From Collinsella aerofaciens (lineage in GTDB: Bacteria > Actinomycetota > Coriobacteriia > Coriobacteriales > Coriobacteriaceae): DNA of 52,761 nt. Every line of letters starts with the position of its first letter. Position 1 is the stretch's first letter. Shown piece after piece: positions 24,142-31,586 of this stretch. The position numbers and the translations under genes are program-made. The DNA is taken from contig NZ_CAAKNY010000076.1 in assembly GCF_901212495.1 (NCBI RefSeq), forward strand, positions 1 through 52,761. The letters run 5' to 3'. The notes beneath the pieces were generated by a model that had not been told where the DNA came from, did not search any database, and saw only the letters and a program-made list of their open reading frames with translations.

Positions 24142-24753
24142 ATGAACCACGTCAAACATGTTATCCCGATGTCCGATACATCGGTCAGCATTAAGCCGGA
24201 GGATATTCAGCCAACGGTGCTGCCGGATGCATTTATTCAGTCCGATATGGCGGGTAAACTCAACGCGTTGAGCCTGCCACGCTATGATCAGCTGCCCAAT
24301 GTAACGCTCTATCGCGATCAGGTTATTGAATATGTTGCGTTGTGGATGGAGCCGCTTTCGATTTGCGTAGAGCAGCCCGTTATCACGCCATCGATGATCA
24401 ATAACTACGTGAAGGTCGGCCTCGTTCCTGCTCCGGTTAAAAAGCAGTATGGCCGTGAGCAGATTGCGCGTCTCATCGTCATTTGTATCTTTAAGCAGGT
24501 GCTGCCCATCGCCGCGATTCAGGCGCTCTTTAATATTCAGCGTTTGAGCTACGACGCTCCGACGGCTTTCGATTATGTAGTCGATCAACTTGAATCATCG
24601 ATTCGTGCGGCATTTTCCGTCGAGCAGACTCCTGTGTCCGATACCGCACATCAGGTTACGCGCGAGTCACTGCTCGTACGCAGTGCTGTATCGTCCTTCG
24701 TTTCGAAGGCGTACCTGATGAGCTACCTCAAGTTCAATGGGTTTCATAGCTAA
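24142..24753 (+). CDS. DUF1836 domain protein
   Basis: 203-residue cytoplasmic protein. The central part (SMINNYVKVGLVPAPVKKQYG, then QIARLIVICIFKQVLPIAAIQALF) matches the DUF1836 family, a MerR-like winged-helix fold found in Gram-positives. ATG 24142 has a strong GGAGGT at 24131-24136; an earlier in-frame start at 24013 would lie across the trxB terminator. A -10-like TACAAT is at 24112-24117. It converges on the DegV-family gene with a shared hairpin; DUF1836 and DegV genes are sometimes neighbours in Firmicutes. A DNA-binding regulatory role is inferred from the fold only. Confidence 0.8.
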   Translation: MNHVKHVIPMSDTSVSIKPEDIQPTVLPDAFIQSDMAGKLNALSLPRYDQLPNVTLYRDQVIEYVALWMEPLSICVEQPVITPSMINNYVKVGLVPAPVKKQYGREQIARLIVICIFKQVLPIAAIQALFNIQRLSYDAPTAFDYVVDQLESSIRAAFSVEQTPVSDTAHQVTRESLLVRSAVSSFVSKAYLMSYLKFNGFHS

Positions 24754-24765
24754 CCGAGGTATAAG

Positions 24766-24806
24766 ACGGGCGGGATAAAGAGCCATTGGCCCCTTATCCC
24801 GCCCGT
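24766..24806. terminator. Bidirectional terminator between DUF1836 and degV genes
   Basis: ACGGGCGGGATAA (24766-24778) pairs perfectly with TTATCCCGCCCGT (24794-24806) across a 15-nt loop. It lies between two convergent genes. T-runs are short on both sides. Confidence 0.75.
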
Positions 24807-24825
24807 ACGTTTGTCAAGTTGGACA

Positions 24826-25692
24826 TTATCGGCCCGAAGCCACGCCCATGCCGTAGCCGATAATGAGGCCGTGCATTTCGGCATAGTATGAATCTAGCCC
24901 GTTACAGGGCATGATGATGGTCTTGGAGCCGGGCCAGTGTTCCGCAATGCGGCTGGCAAGTGCCTGGGCGCCCGCCTCATTATCGACATGGTCGATAACG
25001 ACTTCGCCACCAGTATAGCCTTCGGCCTCCATGGTATCGATAATCTTGCCAAGCATCTTCTTTTCGCCACGCGTGTGCCCAACGAGTTCAATTTTGCCCG
25101 CTTCGCTCGCCGTGCCCAAAATGCGGATATTGAGCTTGTTGGCGATGACTCCGGCCGCCTTAGGGATACGTCCGGCCTTGGCGAGGTTTGCGTAATTGCA
25201 CAGGCTAAAGAGGATCTTGCTGTTCTGCTCCAAGCTATCAAAGTAGGCACAGGCGTCCTCAAAGGAGGCATCCGGGTTGCTCGCAAGATAGCGGTCGAAC
25301 AGCAGGAAGATTAGGTCCATTTTGCCACCTGCGGCTCGTGAGTTAACCAAATGAATCTGACGGTTGGGATCTTCGGCAAGCACCATGTCACGTGCGGTGG
25401 CCGCGGCATTGTAGCTTCCTGAGACGCCCTCGGAGATGGGCATGCAAATCGTCTTGTCGGCAAGCCTAAAGAGTTCGGCCCACTCCCCTACGCTTGGACA
25501 GGCGCTCGAAGAAGCACTCGACTCCGCCTGCACGGCACTATTGAGCTCGTGCACGTCGAGCGTGAGGTCATCGATAAACTCTCGCTCCCCCACTCGGATC
25601 TTAAGGGGTGCAAATGCGAAGGTGGTATGAGGTGCGGTTGGCTGCCAATCGCGAAGATTGCAGCTCGAATCGGAGATAAGTGCCCAGCTCAT
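24826..25692 (-). CDS. DegV family fatty-acid-binding protein
   Basis: 288-residue DegV protein; the family binds fatty acids and in characterised cases hands them to a fatty-acid kinase (FakB role). It begins MSWALISDSSCNL, where the SDSS segment is the conserved start, and contains the ligand-pocket loops ICMPISEGVSGSYNAA and the C-terminal GLIIGYGMG. AAAGGACC stands before ATG 25692. FakA is not in this window. Function as a FakB-type carrier is inferred from family. Confidence 0.87.
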   Translation of the reverse strand: MSWALISDSSCNLRDWQPTAPHTTFAFAPLKIRVGEREFIDDLTLDVHELNSAVQAESSASSSACPSVGEWAELFRLADKTICMPISEGVSGSYNAAATARDMVLAEDPNRQIHLVNSRAAGGKMDLIFLLFDRYLASNPDASFEDACAYFDSLEQNSKILFSLCNYANLAKAGRIPKAAGVIANKLNIRILGTASEAGKIELVGHTRGEKKMLGKIIDTMEAEGYTGGEVVIDHVDNEAGAQALASRIAEHWPGSKTIIMPCNGLDSYYAEMHGLIIGYGMGVASGR

Positions 25693-25748
25693 TGAGGGTC
25701 CTTTCTAATTGTTCCCCAACAATTATAGCCATCTTTCTGATCGATTGG

Positions 25749-25781
25749 ACGGCTATCTAGTTTTGAATACTAGATAGCCGT
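25749..25781. terminator. Hairpin upstream of degV
   Basis: ACGGCTATCTAGT (25749-25761) and ACTAGATAGCCGT (25769-25781) form a perfect 13-bp stem with a 7-nt loop. It lies between the NlpC/P60 gene end and the degV start; it may be a second terminator or an operator in the degV leader. Confidence 0.6.
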
Positions 25782-25808
25782 GTTGATCTCAAGGCAAAAG
25801 GTAGGGGC

Positions 25809-25847
25809 AAAAAGAATGGGCCTCGTGACTCAAGATCGCGGGGCCCA
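25809..25847 (-). terminator. Terminator of the NlpC/P60 gene
   Basis: Arms 25837-25847 and 25817-25827 (TGGGCC core) form an 11-position stem with two mismatches on the minus strand. It is followed by TTCTTTTTG in transcript direction. It lies 24 nt past the NlpC/P60 stop. Confidence 0.75.
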
Positions 25848-25870
25848 CGTTCGTTCGCTGTAGTAATAAA

Positions 25871-27004
25871 TTAGTAGCGTACGAAGATGTAGTTGTTGTT
25901 CATACCGGCTGCGACGGAGCTGATGATGACGCCCGTTTTGTAGTCGGAAGCATGGATCATCTGACCATTACCGATATAGATGCCGGTATGGTAGGAGTTA
26001 ACCACAACATCGCCGGGTTGCGGATCGGACACACGGGTCCAACCCATGAAGGTGCCGGTGGTGCCCAGACGGCAGTAGCGTCCCGTGAGGCAATAGCTTA
26101 CAAAACCGGAGCAGTCAAAGCTGTCCGGTCCAATGCCACCCCAAGAGTAAGCGTATCCGAGCTTGCTATAGGCGCGCGAAACAACGGAACCGCCATCAAC
26201 GGACGGGCTCGGTGCGGAAGGCGTCGGAGAAGGAGCCGGAGCCGGAGCGGGCGTCGGGGGCTGCGGCGTAGGGGCGGGAGCCGGAGCGGGTGCCGGCGTG
26301 TTGCCACCGCCGTCGTTGGTCGTACCGCCACCCTTGTTGGTGTTCTCGGTCGTACCGGCGGTGTCGTTGCTCACCGTGGCCTTTTCGGCGGTGCTAGCAT
26401 TTATGCCAGCCTGCAGCGCGGCGTTGGCCTGGGCCTCGGCAGCAAGCTCGGCCTGCAACTGTGAATCCAGGGAGTTCACGACACTCTGGGCATCAGCCTG
26501 CTGGGCATTGAGCTCGTCGACCTTCTTCTGCGTCGCGGCGACGTTCTGCTCCTGCTCGGTTTGCTTATCGGTAAGCTGCTGCTTAAGGTCCTTGACCTCT
26601 TGAATGGTTTGGGCCTGCTTGTCGGACACCTTACCGTAGTAGAACAGGCGGTTGAGCATGTCGCCCAGATCGTCGACGCCCGTCAGAACCTGAAGGAGAC
26701 TCAGACCGCCGGTCTTGTACTCACCGGCAACGTAGGTCGAAAGCTTTGCCTGACCTTCGGCAATCTCTTGCTGCTTTTGCGTGATCTCGCCTGCAGTCTG
26801 ATCAAGCTCCTGCGTCTGCGCGGAGAGTTCATCATGAATTTGCTGGGTTTGCGTGCCAATCTGCTCGAGTTTAGTACGAGCAGCGGCAAGGTCGGATGCG
26901 GTATCGGCGTAGGCCGGAGCCACGAGGCCCAAGCCCAAAACACAAGCGAGGGTTGCCGTAGCAGCGCAGCGTGCCATATTTCTGTGCGTATTTGCTGTGC
27001 GCAT
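25871..27004 (-). CDS. Secreted NlpC/P60 peptidoglycan hydrolase with coiled coil
   Basis: Exported cell-wall endopeptidase of the RipA/CwlO-like class. The 377-residue protein has a signal peptide (residues 1-33, cleavage after AYA), a long Gln/Glu-rich coiled coil (about 35-205), a Gly/Asn then Pro-Ala-rich spacer (about 215-265), and an NlpC/P60 domain. The latter shows the catalytic Cys near 298 (DSFDCSGF), the His in NSYHTGIYIG and the third polar residue in MIHASDY. AAAGGAAG precedes ATG 27004, 30 nt after apt. The coiled coil suggests control by an FtsEX-type activator, which is not encoded here. A terminator follows. Confidence 0.93.
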   Translation of the reverse strand: MRTANTHRNMARCAATATLACVLGLGLVAPAYADTASDLAAARTKLEQIGTQTQQIHDELSAQTQELDQTAGEITQKQQEIAEGQAKLSTYVAGEYKTGGLSLLQVLTGVDDLGDMLNRLFYYGKVSDKQAQTIQEVKDLKQQLTDKQTEQEQNVAATQKKVDELNAQQADAQSVVNSLDSQLQAELAAEAQANAALQAGINASTAEKATVSNDTAGTTENTNKGGGTTNDGGGNTPAPAPAPAPTPQPPTPAPAPAPSPTPSAPSPSVDGGSVVSRAYSKLGYAYSWGGIGPDSFDCSGFVSYCLTGRYCRLGTTGTFMGWTRVSDPQPGDVVVNSYHTGIYIGNGQMIHASDYKTGVIISSVAAGMNNNYIFVRY

Positions 27005-27034
27005 GGAGCTTCCTTTCCAGTACTAGGGTAACGG

Positions 27035-27565
27035 CTAGTCCACCGTTACCAGGCTAAAGAGCTCAACGTCCTCATGGGAAGGCGTGAGCTTCTCGCGCGG
27101 GTTAAGAAACGCAAGCTCAAGGATACAGCCATAGCCTACAAGCTTTGCGCCCATATCTCGCACCAGTTTACCTGTTGCCTCGACGGTTCCGCCCGTCGCG
27201 ACCAAGTCGTCCAGAATCAACACGGTATCTTTAGAGCTGATGGCATCGGCGTGGATCTCGATAGAATCCGTTCCATACTCGAGCTCGTAGCTCTCGCTGA
27301 CCGTCTTGCGCGGCAGTTTGCCCGGCTTACGTGCGGGAACAAAGCCGGCACCCAGGGCGACGGCCACGGGAACACCGACCATAAAGCCGCGGGCCTCGGG
27401 TCCCACGACCTTGGTAATGCCCATGTCGGCAAAATGCTCGGTCAGGGCATCCACCATGGCCTTCAGGGCCTCGGGATTGCCAAAGAGCGGTGTGATGTCC
27501 TTAAAGACGACTCCGGGCTCGGGATAGTCGGGGATATCGACGATATGAGATTCGAAGTCGTACAT
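27035..27565 (-). CDS. apt: Adenine phosphoribosyltransferase
   Basis: Salvages adenine to AMP using PRPP. The 176-residue protein contains PDYPEPGVVFKDITPL, GPEARGFMVGVPVAVALGAGF and the PRPP-binding VLILDDLVATGGT. ATG 27565 is preferred to an in-frame ATG at 27580 because GAAAGG stands 7 nt before it. It lies 36 nt after the MerR gene and 30 nt before the NlpC/P60 gene on the same strand, probably in one operon. In many Firmicutes apt is beside relA; here it is not. Confidence 0.95.
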   Translation of the reverse strand: MYDFESHIVDIPDYPEPGVVFKDITPLFGNPEALKAMVDALTEHFADMGITKVVGPEARGFMVGVPVAVALGAGFVPARKPGKLPRKTVSESYELEYGTDSIEIHADAISSKDTVLILDDLVATGGTVEATGKLVRDMGAKLVGYGCILELAFLNPREKLTPSHEDVELFSLVTVD

Positions 27566-27601
27566 GGCGTGACCTTTCATGGATTGCCGGGTGGACGGCG
27601 G

Positions 27602-28486
27602 TTATTTACCCGTGTCAGTAGACGAGCTATGCGAGGTGACGATGACCTTGGACGGGTGTACGAGCGACTCGTCGTGTGCGGCAACCGCGGAGACACTTGC
27701 CCCATCGCTTTTAGCCTTGGTGGATTCGGAACGCGCGATCTCCTCATCGAGAGCATCGATGTCAGCGTCCTCGACCACGGCGTTGAGCGACTCAAAGACA
27801 CGGTTCTTAAGTAGCGCGGTGTGCACACCCTCGGTGAGGTCGTGCAGCTTCTTAAAAGCGCGCTCGAGCTTGGCATCGCGCTCGTCATCGGAGGTATCCA
27901 TGCCGAGCATGCTCACAAGCACCTGCTCAAACATCGAAGACTCGCGGTTTGCCGACGATACGTACTGGCGCAGGTTACGCGGCTCAATGTGGAAGCGCGA
28001 CAGCTCCGAGCAGTAACGGATAATCGGGAAATCTCGGCCATCGACGAGCTCACGGTTCTGCGGGCTCTTGATGATGCGGATAAGATCGTTCTCGGCAAGG
28101 GAGCGGATAAACGAGATCTCAACACCGAGCATATCGGGGATCGTCTCGATGGGGTGCAGCTTTTGCTTGGTCTCCTTGGGCTCCGTCTTAAGCGGAACAT
28201 CGGACAGAAGACCCACCTCGTAAGCCAAAGTGGACAGGTCCGTTGCGTTTTCCAAGCGCTGCTTAATCACGTTGAGCGGCATGTAGCGGGTCTTCTGCAG
28301 GTGCAGGATGACCTCGAGACGGTCAACGTCTTCCTTGGAGTACTGGCGATACCCCTTAGGCGTCCGATGAGGGGCGATGAGCCCCTCATCTTCTAGAAAT
28401 CTAATTTTTGAGTTCGATAGATCGGGGTATGCGCCTCGAAGTAGGTTGACGACTTGGCCGATACTCAGATAGTTGCGTTCGGCCAT
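27602..28486 (-). CDS. MerR family regulator (Rv1828-like)
   Basis: 294-residue DNA-binding protein. The N-terminal winged helix (YLSIGQVVNLLRGAYPDLSNS, IRFLEDEGLIAPHRTPKGYRQYS) is clear MerR. The remainder is much longer than classical MerR proteins and lacks metal-binding cysteines, like mycobacterial Rv1828. As there, it lies directly beside a GarA-like FHA gene: the FHA stop is 3 nt before this start. The C-terminal region includes two helical dimer segments and a low-complexity tail rich in Ser, Lys and Ala. The effector is unknown. Confidence 0.87.
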   Translation of the reverse strand: MAERNYLSIGQVVNLLRGAYPDLSNSKIRFLEDEGLIAPHRTPKGYRQYSKEDVDRLEVILHLQKTRYMPLNVIKQRLENATDLSTLAYEVGLLSDVPLKTEPKETKQKLHPIETIPDMLGVEISFIRSLAENDLIRIIKSPQNRELVDGRDFPIIRYCSELSRFHIEPRNLRQYVSSANRESSMFEQVLVSMLGMDTSDDERDAKLERAFKKLHDLTEGVHTALLKNRVFESLNAVVEDADIDALDEEIARSESTKAKSDGASVSAVAAHDESLVHPSKVIVTSHSSSTDTGK

Positions 28487-28489
28487 TAC

Positions 28490-28924
28490 CTACTCACCGG
28501 TTTCGATGCGCTCCGGCGTGCTCTCGTGGTAGATGAGCGTGAACGTACCGATCTGAACGGAAGAGCCGTCGTGCAGCGGAGCACCGTTGACGATGGCCCC
28601 GTCGACCCAGGTGCCGTTGAGCGAGCCCAGATCCTCAATACGGGCGCCCAGGCCCTCACGAATAATGCGTGCGTGGCTGCGCGAGACAGTCATGTCGTTG
28701 AGGAAGATGCCGTTCGCGGGATCGCGGCCGATAGTGGTCACGTCGTCCTCGAGCTCAAAGGCAGCTCCGGTCTGCGGACCCTTGACGATGGACAGAACCG
28801 GAGCAGTGATGCGCACGTTGGCCATAAGGTCGGGAACGGTGACATCGCTCGAAGGAACACGGAAAACGCAGGTAGCGTCCGCAGTCTTATCGTTCTGAGG
28901 CATATTGTTATCCTTGTTGTCCAT
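28490..28924 (-). CDS. GarA-like FHA domain protein
   Basis: 144-residue phosphothreonine-binding protein. The FHA domain (about 45-130) shows TTIGRDPANGIFLNDMTVSR, SHARI and GSLNGTWVDG, the canonical binding loops. The N-terminal tail contains ADATCVFRV, which aligns with the ETTSVFRA phospho-switch segment of mycobacterial GarA, so Thr18 is a candidate kinase target. GarA inhibits 2-oxoglutarate dehydrogenase and activates glutamate synthase when unphosphorylated; that role is inferred by analogy. ATG 28924 has AGGGG nearby, but an internal ATG at 28903 with AAGGA upstream is equally possible. It is flanked by pgsA2-like and MerR genes as in mycobacteria. Confidence 0.88.
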   Translation of the reverse strand: MDNKDNNMPQNDKTADATCVFRVPSSDVTVPDLMANVRITAPVLSIVKGPQTGAAFELEDDVTTIGRDPANGIFLNDMTVSRSHARIIREGLGARIEDLGSLNGTWVDGAIVNGAPLHDGSSVQIGTFTLIYHESTPERIETGE

Positions 28925-28989
28925 GACAACCCCTATCTAACGCGGACGTGCCGCAAAAAATGTACCGTACGTAATCATACCCCAACGAC

Positions 28990-29694
28990 CTAGTCTTCGA
29001 TTTCGGGGTTCAGAAAGTCGATGTCCTCGTCCTCGGGATGCGCGATGGCCTGTTTAATGGCCACCCCTCCCTTAATGGTATAGATGACAGCGGTGAGCAT
29101 GGAGAAGATGACGCCGCCGTAGACAAAAAAGATGCCGAGGGGCACCGAGCTGCCGTTGAGGCCCGGGAATGCCGTGTGCGTGGCGGGTAGCAGATGCCAG
29201 CCGTCCACGACGGGGAACCCAAGCAGCATGAGCGAGAAGCCGGTCATGAGCAGTGCCGTGGCAATCTTGCCGGGAAAGACGACGTCGATGGGGCGCCGGT
29301 GGTAGTGCCGCACGGTGAGCGTGCCGATGCCCAGGTAGATATCGCGGCCGATAATGAGCACGCAGACCCAGATGGGAAGCTCGCCGCGGACGACCAGGCC
29401 CAGCACGCCGGTAAACAGCAGCGCACGATCGCAGATGGGATCCATAACCTTGCCGAGCCACGAGACCGTTTTGGTCATGCGGGCAATCTGACCGTCCATC
29501 CAGTCGGTGGAAGCCGCGATGGCATAGATGACAATGGCGACGACACGGTTGTTGTCCGTCACAAACAGGTACAGGAAGACGAGCGTGAGGATCAGGCGCG
29601 TAAAGGTGATGAAATTGGAGATCGTGAAGATCTTATTCGACGGGTAATCGGAAGTGCCGATAAGCTCCTTTTTGATCTTCTTCTTGATGCCCAC
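28990..29694 (-). CDS. CDP-alcohol phosphatidyltransferase (second PgsA-like)
   Basis: Membrane enzyme of the CDP-alcohol phosphotransferase family. The signature is complete: Asp64, Asp67-Gly68, Ala71-Arg72, Gly81, Asp85 and Asp89 (DWMDGQIAR, GKVMDPICD). The 234-residue protein has a basic N-terminus and about five membrane helices. The start is GTG 29694, immediately preceded by GGGGGAG; reading back to an upstream ATG would add about 42 unlikely residues. Its position before an FHA and a MerR gene resembles mycobacterial pgsA2. It may make phosphatidylglycerol phosphate, cardiolipin or a phosphatidylinositol-like lipid. A -10-like TATAGT with a weak -35 lies on the minus strand at 29731-29759. 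Confidence 0.85.
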   Translation of the reverse strand: MGIKKKIKKELIGTSDYPSNKIFTISNFITFTRLILTLVFLYLFVTDNNRVVAIVIYAIAASTDWMDGQIARMTKTVSWLGKVMDPICDRALLFTGVLGLVVRGELPIWVCVLIIGRDIYLGIGTLTVRHYHRRPIDVVFPGKIATALLMTGFSLMLLGFPVVDGWHLLPATHTAFPGLNGSSVPLGIFFVYGGVIFSMLTAVIYTIKGGVAIKQAIAHPEDEDIDFLNPEIED

Positions 29695-29822
29695 AGGACT
29701 CCCCCGCTGGTAAACGACAAAACTTACGATACTATACCCGTTCTGGCGATGTCTAACCAGCGTAAGCATAGAGAGTCCAGACATATGAAGGGTGCTTCTG
29801 GGCGGCGCGAGATTCTGCATTT

Positions 29823-29879
29823 GTGTACGTCAGCCTCCAAAAACGTCATTTTTCGGCATCTTTGATGGCTGACGTACAC
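29823..29879. repeat. Inverted repeat with three ACGTCA motifs
   Basis: GTGTACGTCAGCC (29823-29835) and its perfect complement GGCTGACGTACAC (29867-29879) flank a 31-nt AT-rich spacer. The spacer contains another ACGTCA at 29843-29848 between A- and T-runs. It could be an operator or a degenerate miniature element. Confidence 0.65.
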
Positions 29880-30036
29880 GTTTTGATTCGGTGATTGCAT
29901 CGATCGAGAAAGTTGTTGCCTTAAGCAAATTAATCATGATGTGCGGGTCGAGAAGGGTTGGCGCCAAAAGAACCCAACGGCCGTTACGGCTTCGTTAGAA
30001 ACGCGCCCCACCATGGATAGTGAACCCGAAAGGTAA

Positions 30037-30069
30037 GGCGCGCGAGCACGGTGACTTGGCCCGCGCGCC
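30037..30069 (+). promoter_or_regulatory. GC-rich palindrome before the ABC operon
   Basis: GGCGCGCG (30037-30044) and CGCGCGCC (30062-30069) enclose a 17-nt loop, 21 nt before the ABC start codon. It could be an operator for the linked response regulator or an mRNA hairpin. Confidence 0.4.
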
Positions 30070-30090
30070 CGGAAGAGGAAGGATAAACCC

Positions 30091-30819
30091 ATGGGTTACA
30101 TGCTCGAGACGCGCGGGCTCACCAAGCGCTTCGGCCGCGGCGACCAGGCGCAGGACGCCGTGGCCGACGTGAGCCTTCATATCCGCGAGGGCGAGGTGTA
30201 CGGGCTGCTCGGTCCCAACGGCGCCGGCAAGTCGACAACGCTCAAGATGATCTGCGGGATGCTGCGGCCGACGGCCGGGGAGATTCTCTTTGCCGGGCAC
30301 GCCTGGCGCCGCGAGGACCTCTACGCAATCGGCAGCCTCATCGAGGAGGCGCCGCTCTACCCCAACCTCACCGCGCGCGAGAACCTGCGCGTGCGCACCA
30401 CGCTGTTGGGCCTTCCCGAGAGCCGCATAGATGAGGTGCTCGCCGCCGTGGACCTCACGGACACCGGGAAGAAGCGCGCCGGTCGCTTCTCGATGGGCAT
30501 GCGGCAGCGCCTGGGGCTCGCGCTGGCGCTGATCGCCCGGCCACGCCTGCTCGTGCTCGACGAGCCCACCAACGGCCTCGACCCCATCGGCATTGAGGAG
30601 CTGCGCGACCAGATCCGCGCCTTCGCGGCGGCGGGTACGACGGTGATCGTCTCGAGCCACATCCTCTCCGAGGTGCAGCAGATGGCGGACACCATCGGCA
30701 TCATCTGCGGGGGGCGCCTCGCCTACGAGGATGCGCTTCGTCCCGGGCAGGACCTCGAGGAACTCTTCATGAGCTTCTGCCGGGAAGGGCGACGAGCGCG
30801 CGGGGAGGTGGCGGCATGA
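30091..30819 (+). CDS. BcrA/LanF-type ABC transporter ATPase
   Basis: 242-residue ATPase of the bacitracin/lantibiotic self-protection family. Walker A is GPNGAGKST at residues 41-49, signature FSMGMRQRLGLA, Walker B LLVLDEPTNGLDP. The Q-loop is replaced by the acidic IGSLIEEAPLYPNLTARENL (about 80-99), the E-loop variant typical of LanF and BcrA, which is the reason for this specific call. GGAAGGA lies before ATG 30091. The stop overlaps the next permease start (ATGA at 30816-30819). With the two permeases it would form a LanFEG-like complex that expels peptides from the membrane. Substrate unknown. Confidence 0.88.
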   Translation: MGYMLETRGLTKRFGRGDQAQDAVADVSLHIREGEVYGLLGPNGAGKSTTLKMICGMLRPTAGEILFAGHAWRREDLYAIGSLIEEAPLYPNLTARENLRVRTTLLGLPESRIDEVLAAVDLTDTGKKRAGRFSMGMRQRLGLALALIARPRLLVLDEPTNGLDPIGIEELRDQIRAFAAAGTTVIVSSHILSEVQQMADTIGIICGGRLAYEDALRPGQDLEELFMSFCREGRRARGEVAA

Positions 30820-31586
30820 CGGGTGAGAAAGGCGGCCTGCTCGCGGCCCTGCGCGCCGAGGCCCTGAAGTCGCGCCACGCGGCACCGGTTCGCCTGGCCG
30901 TGCTCATGGCGCTGCCGATGCCGCTGCTCGGCGCGATGCCCTACCGGGGCGTGCAGATCTTCAGCGCGTGGAACTACTGGTACGTGCTCTTCCTGCCCGT
31001 GTGTCTCTCGCTCGTGGTGGCGTGCGTCGCGCGGGCGGATGCTCGCACGCGGATGCGGGGGCTTCTGGGCCTGGGCTTCCCGCTCGGGCGCGCCTGGTGG
31101 GCCAAGGCGCTCTGGTGCCTCGCGCTCTGCACGCTCTCGAACCTCGTGGTCTTCGGCATCTACCTCGCGGGATCGGCGTTCTCCTCGCAGGGCCTCACGG
31201 TCGCGGGCACGCTCACGATGCTCCTCTGCGCGCTCGTCAACACGGTGACCGCGGCGTGGATGATCCCCGCAGGGCTCTTTCTCACGGCGCGGCTCGGCAT
31301 GCTCGCGGGCATCTTTTGCCCGCTCACCGCGCAGCTCATGGGTGGTTTCGCCTGGTCGCTGATGCCGCTGCCGCAGCTCTTTCCGCCGTCGGCGAGCATG
31401 GTCATCCCCACGAGCTTCATCCCCGTGCTGCCGAGCGGCGAGCCACTCGCGGCGGACATGGCGCTTGGCGGGGCGCTCGCGGCGGATGGCATGCTCACGC
31501 TGGCGGGCCTTGCGGTCAGCGCGCTCGCGTTCGCCGCGCTCACGGCGGCGGGCGCGGCCTGGTTCGCGCGCTCCGAGGAGAGGTGA
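30816..31586 (+). CDS. LanE-like ABC permease
   Basis: 256-residue membrane protein with six hydrophobic segments (for example VRLAVLMALPMPLLGAM, YWYVLFLPVCLSLVVACVA, ALCTLSNLVVFGIYLAG, LTMLLCALVNTVTAAWMIP). The size, topology and place after a LanF-type ATPase fit the first permease of an immunity transporter. ATG 30816 overlaps the ATPase stop and follows GGGGAGGTG. The stop TGA overlaps the next ATG at 31586. Sequence identity to named LanE proteins cannot be judged without a search. Confidence 0.8.
   Translation: MTGEKGGLLAALRAEALKSRHAAPVRLAVLMALPMPLLGAMPYRGVQIFSAWNYWYVLFLPVCLSLVVACVARADARTRMRGLLGLGFPLGRAWWAKALWCLALCTLSNLVVFGIYLAGSAFSSQGLTVAGTLTMLLCALVNTVTAAWMIPAGLFLTARLGMLAGIFCPLTAQLMGGFAWSLMPLPQLFPPSASMVIPTSFIPVLPSGEPLAADMALGGALAADGMLTLAGLAVSALAFAALTAAGAAWFARSEER

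Larger units (their letters stand above)
29695..30090. other. Divergent intergenic region at left edge of the high-GC block
   Basis: 396 nt without a supported gene. It holds a weak leftward promoter (29731-29759), an inverted repeat at 29823-29879, a possible rightward promoter (TTGTTG 29913, CATGAT 29935) and a GC-rich palindrome at 30037-30069 just before the ABC transporter. Base composition rises sharply near 30000. Confidence 0.6.

Noticed and set aside
30968..31585. Upstream extension of the LanG-like permease frame
   Set aside because: It overlaps the LanE-like permease in another frame, reads as Arg/Gly/His-rich sequence, and a good Shine-Dalgarno supports ATG 31586.
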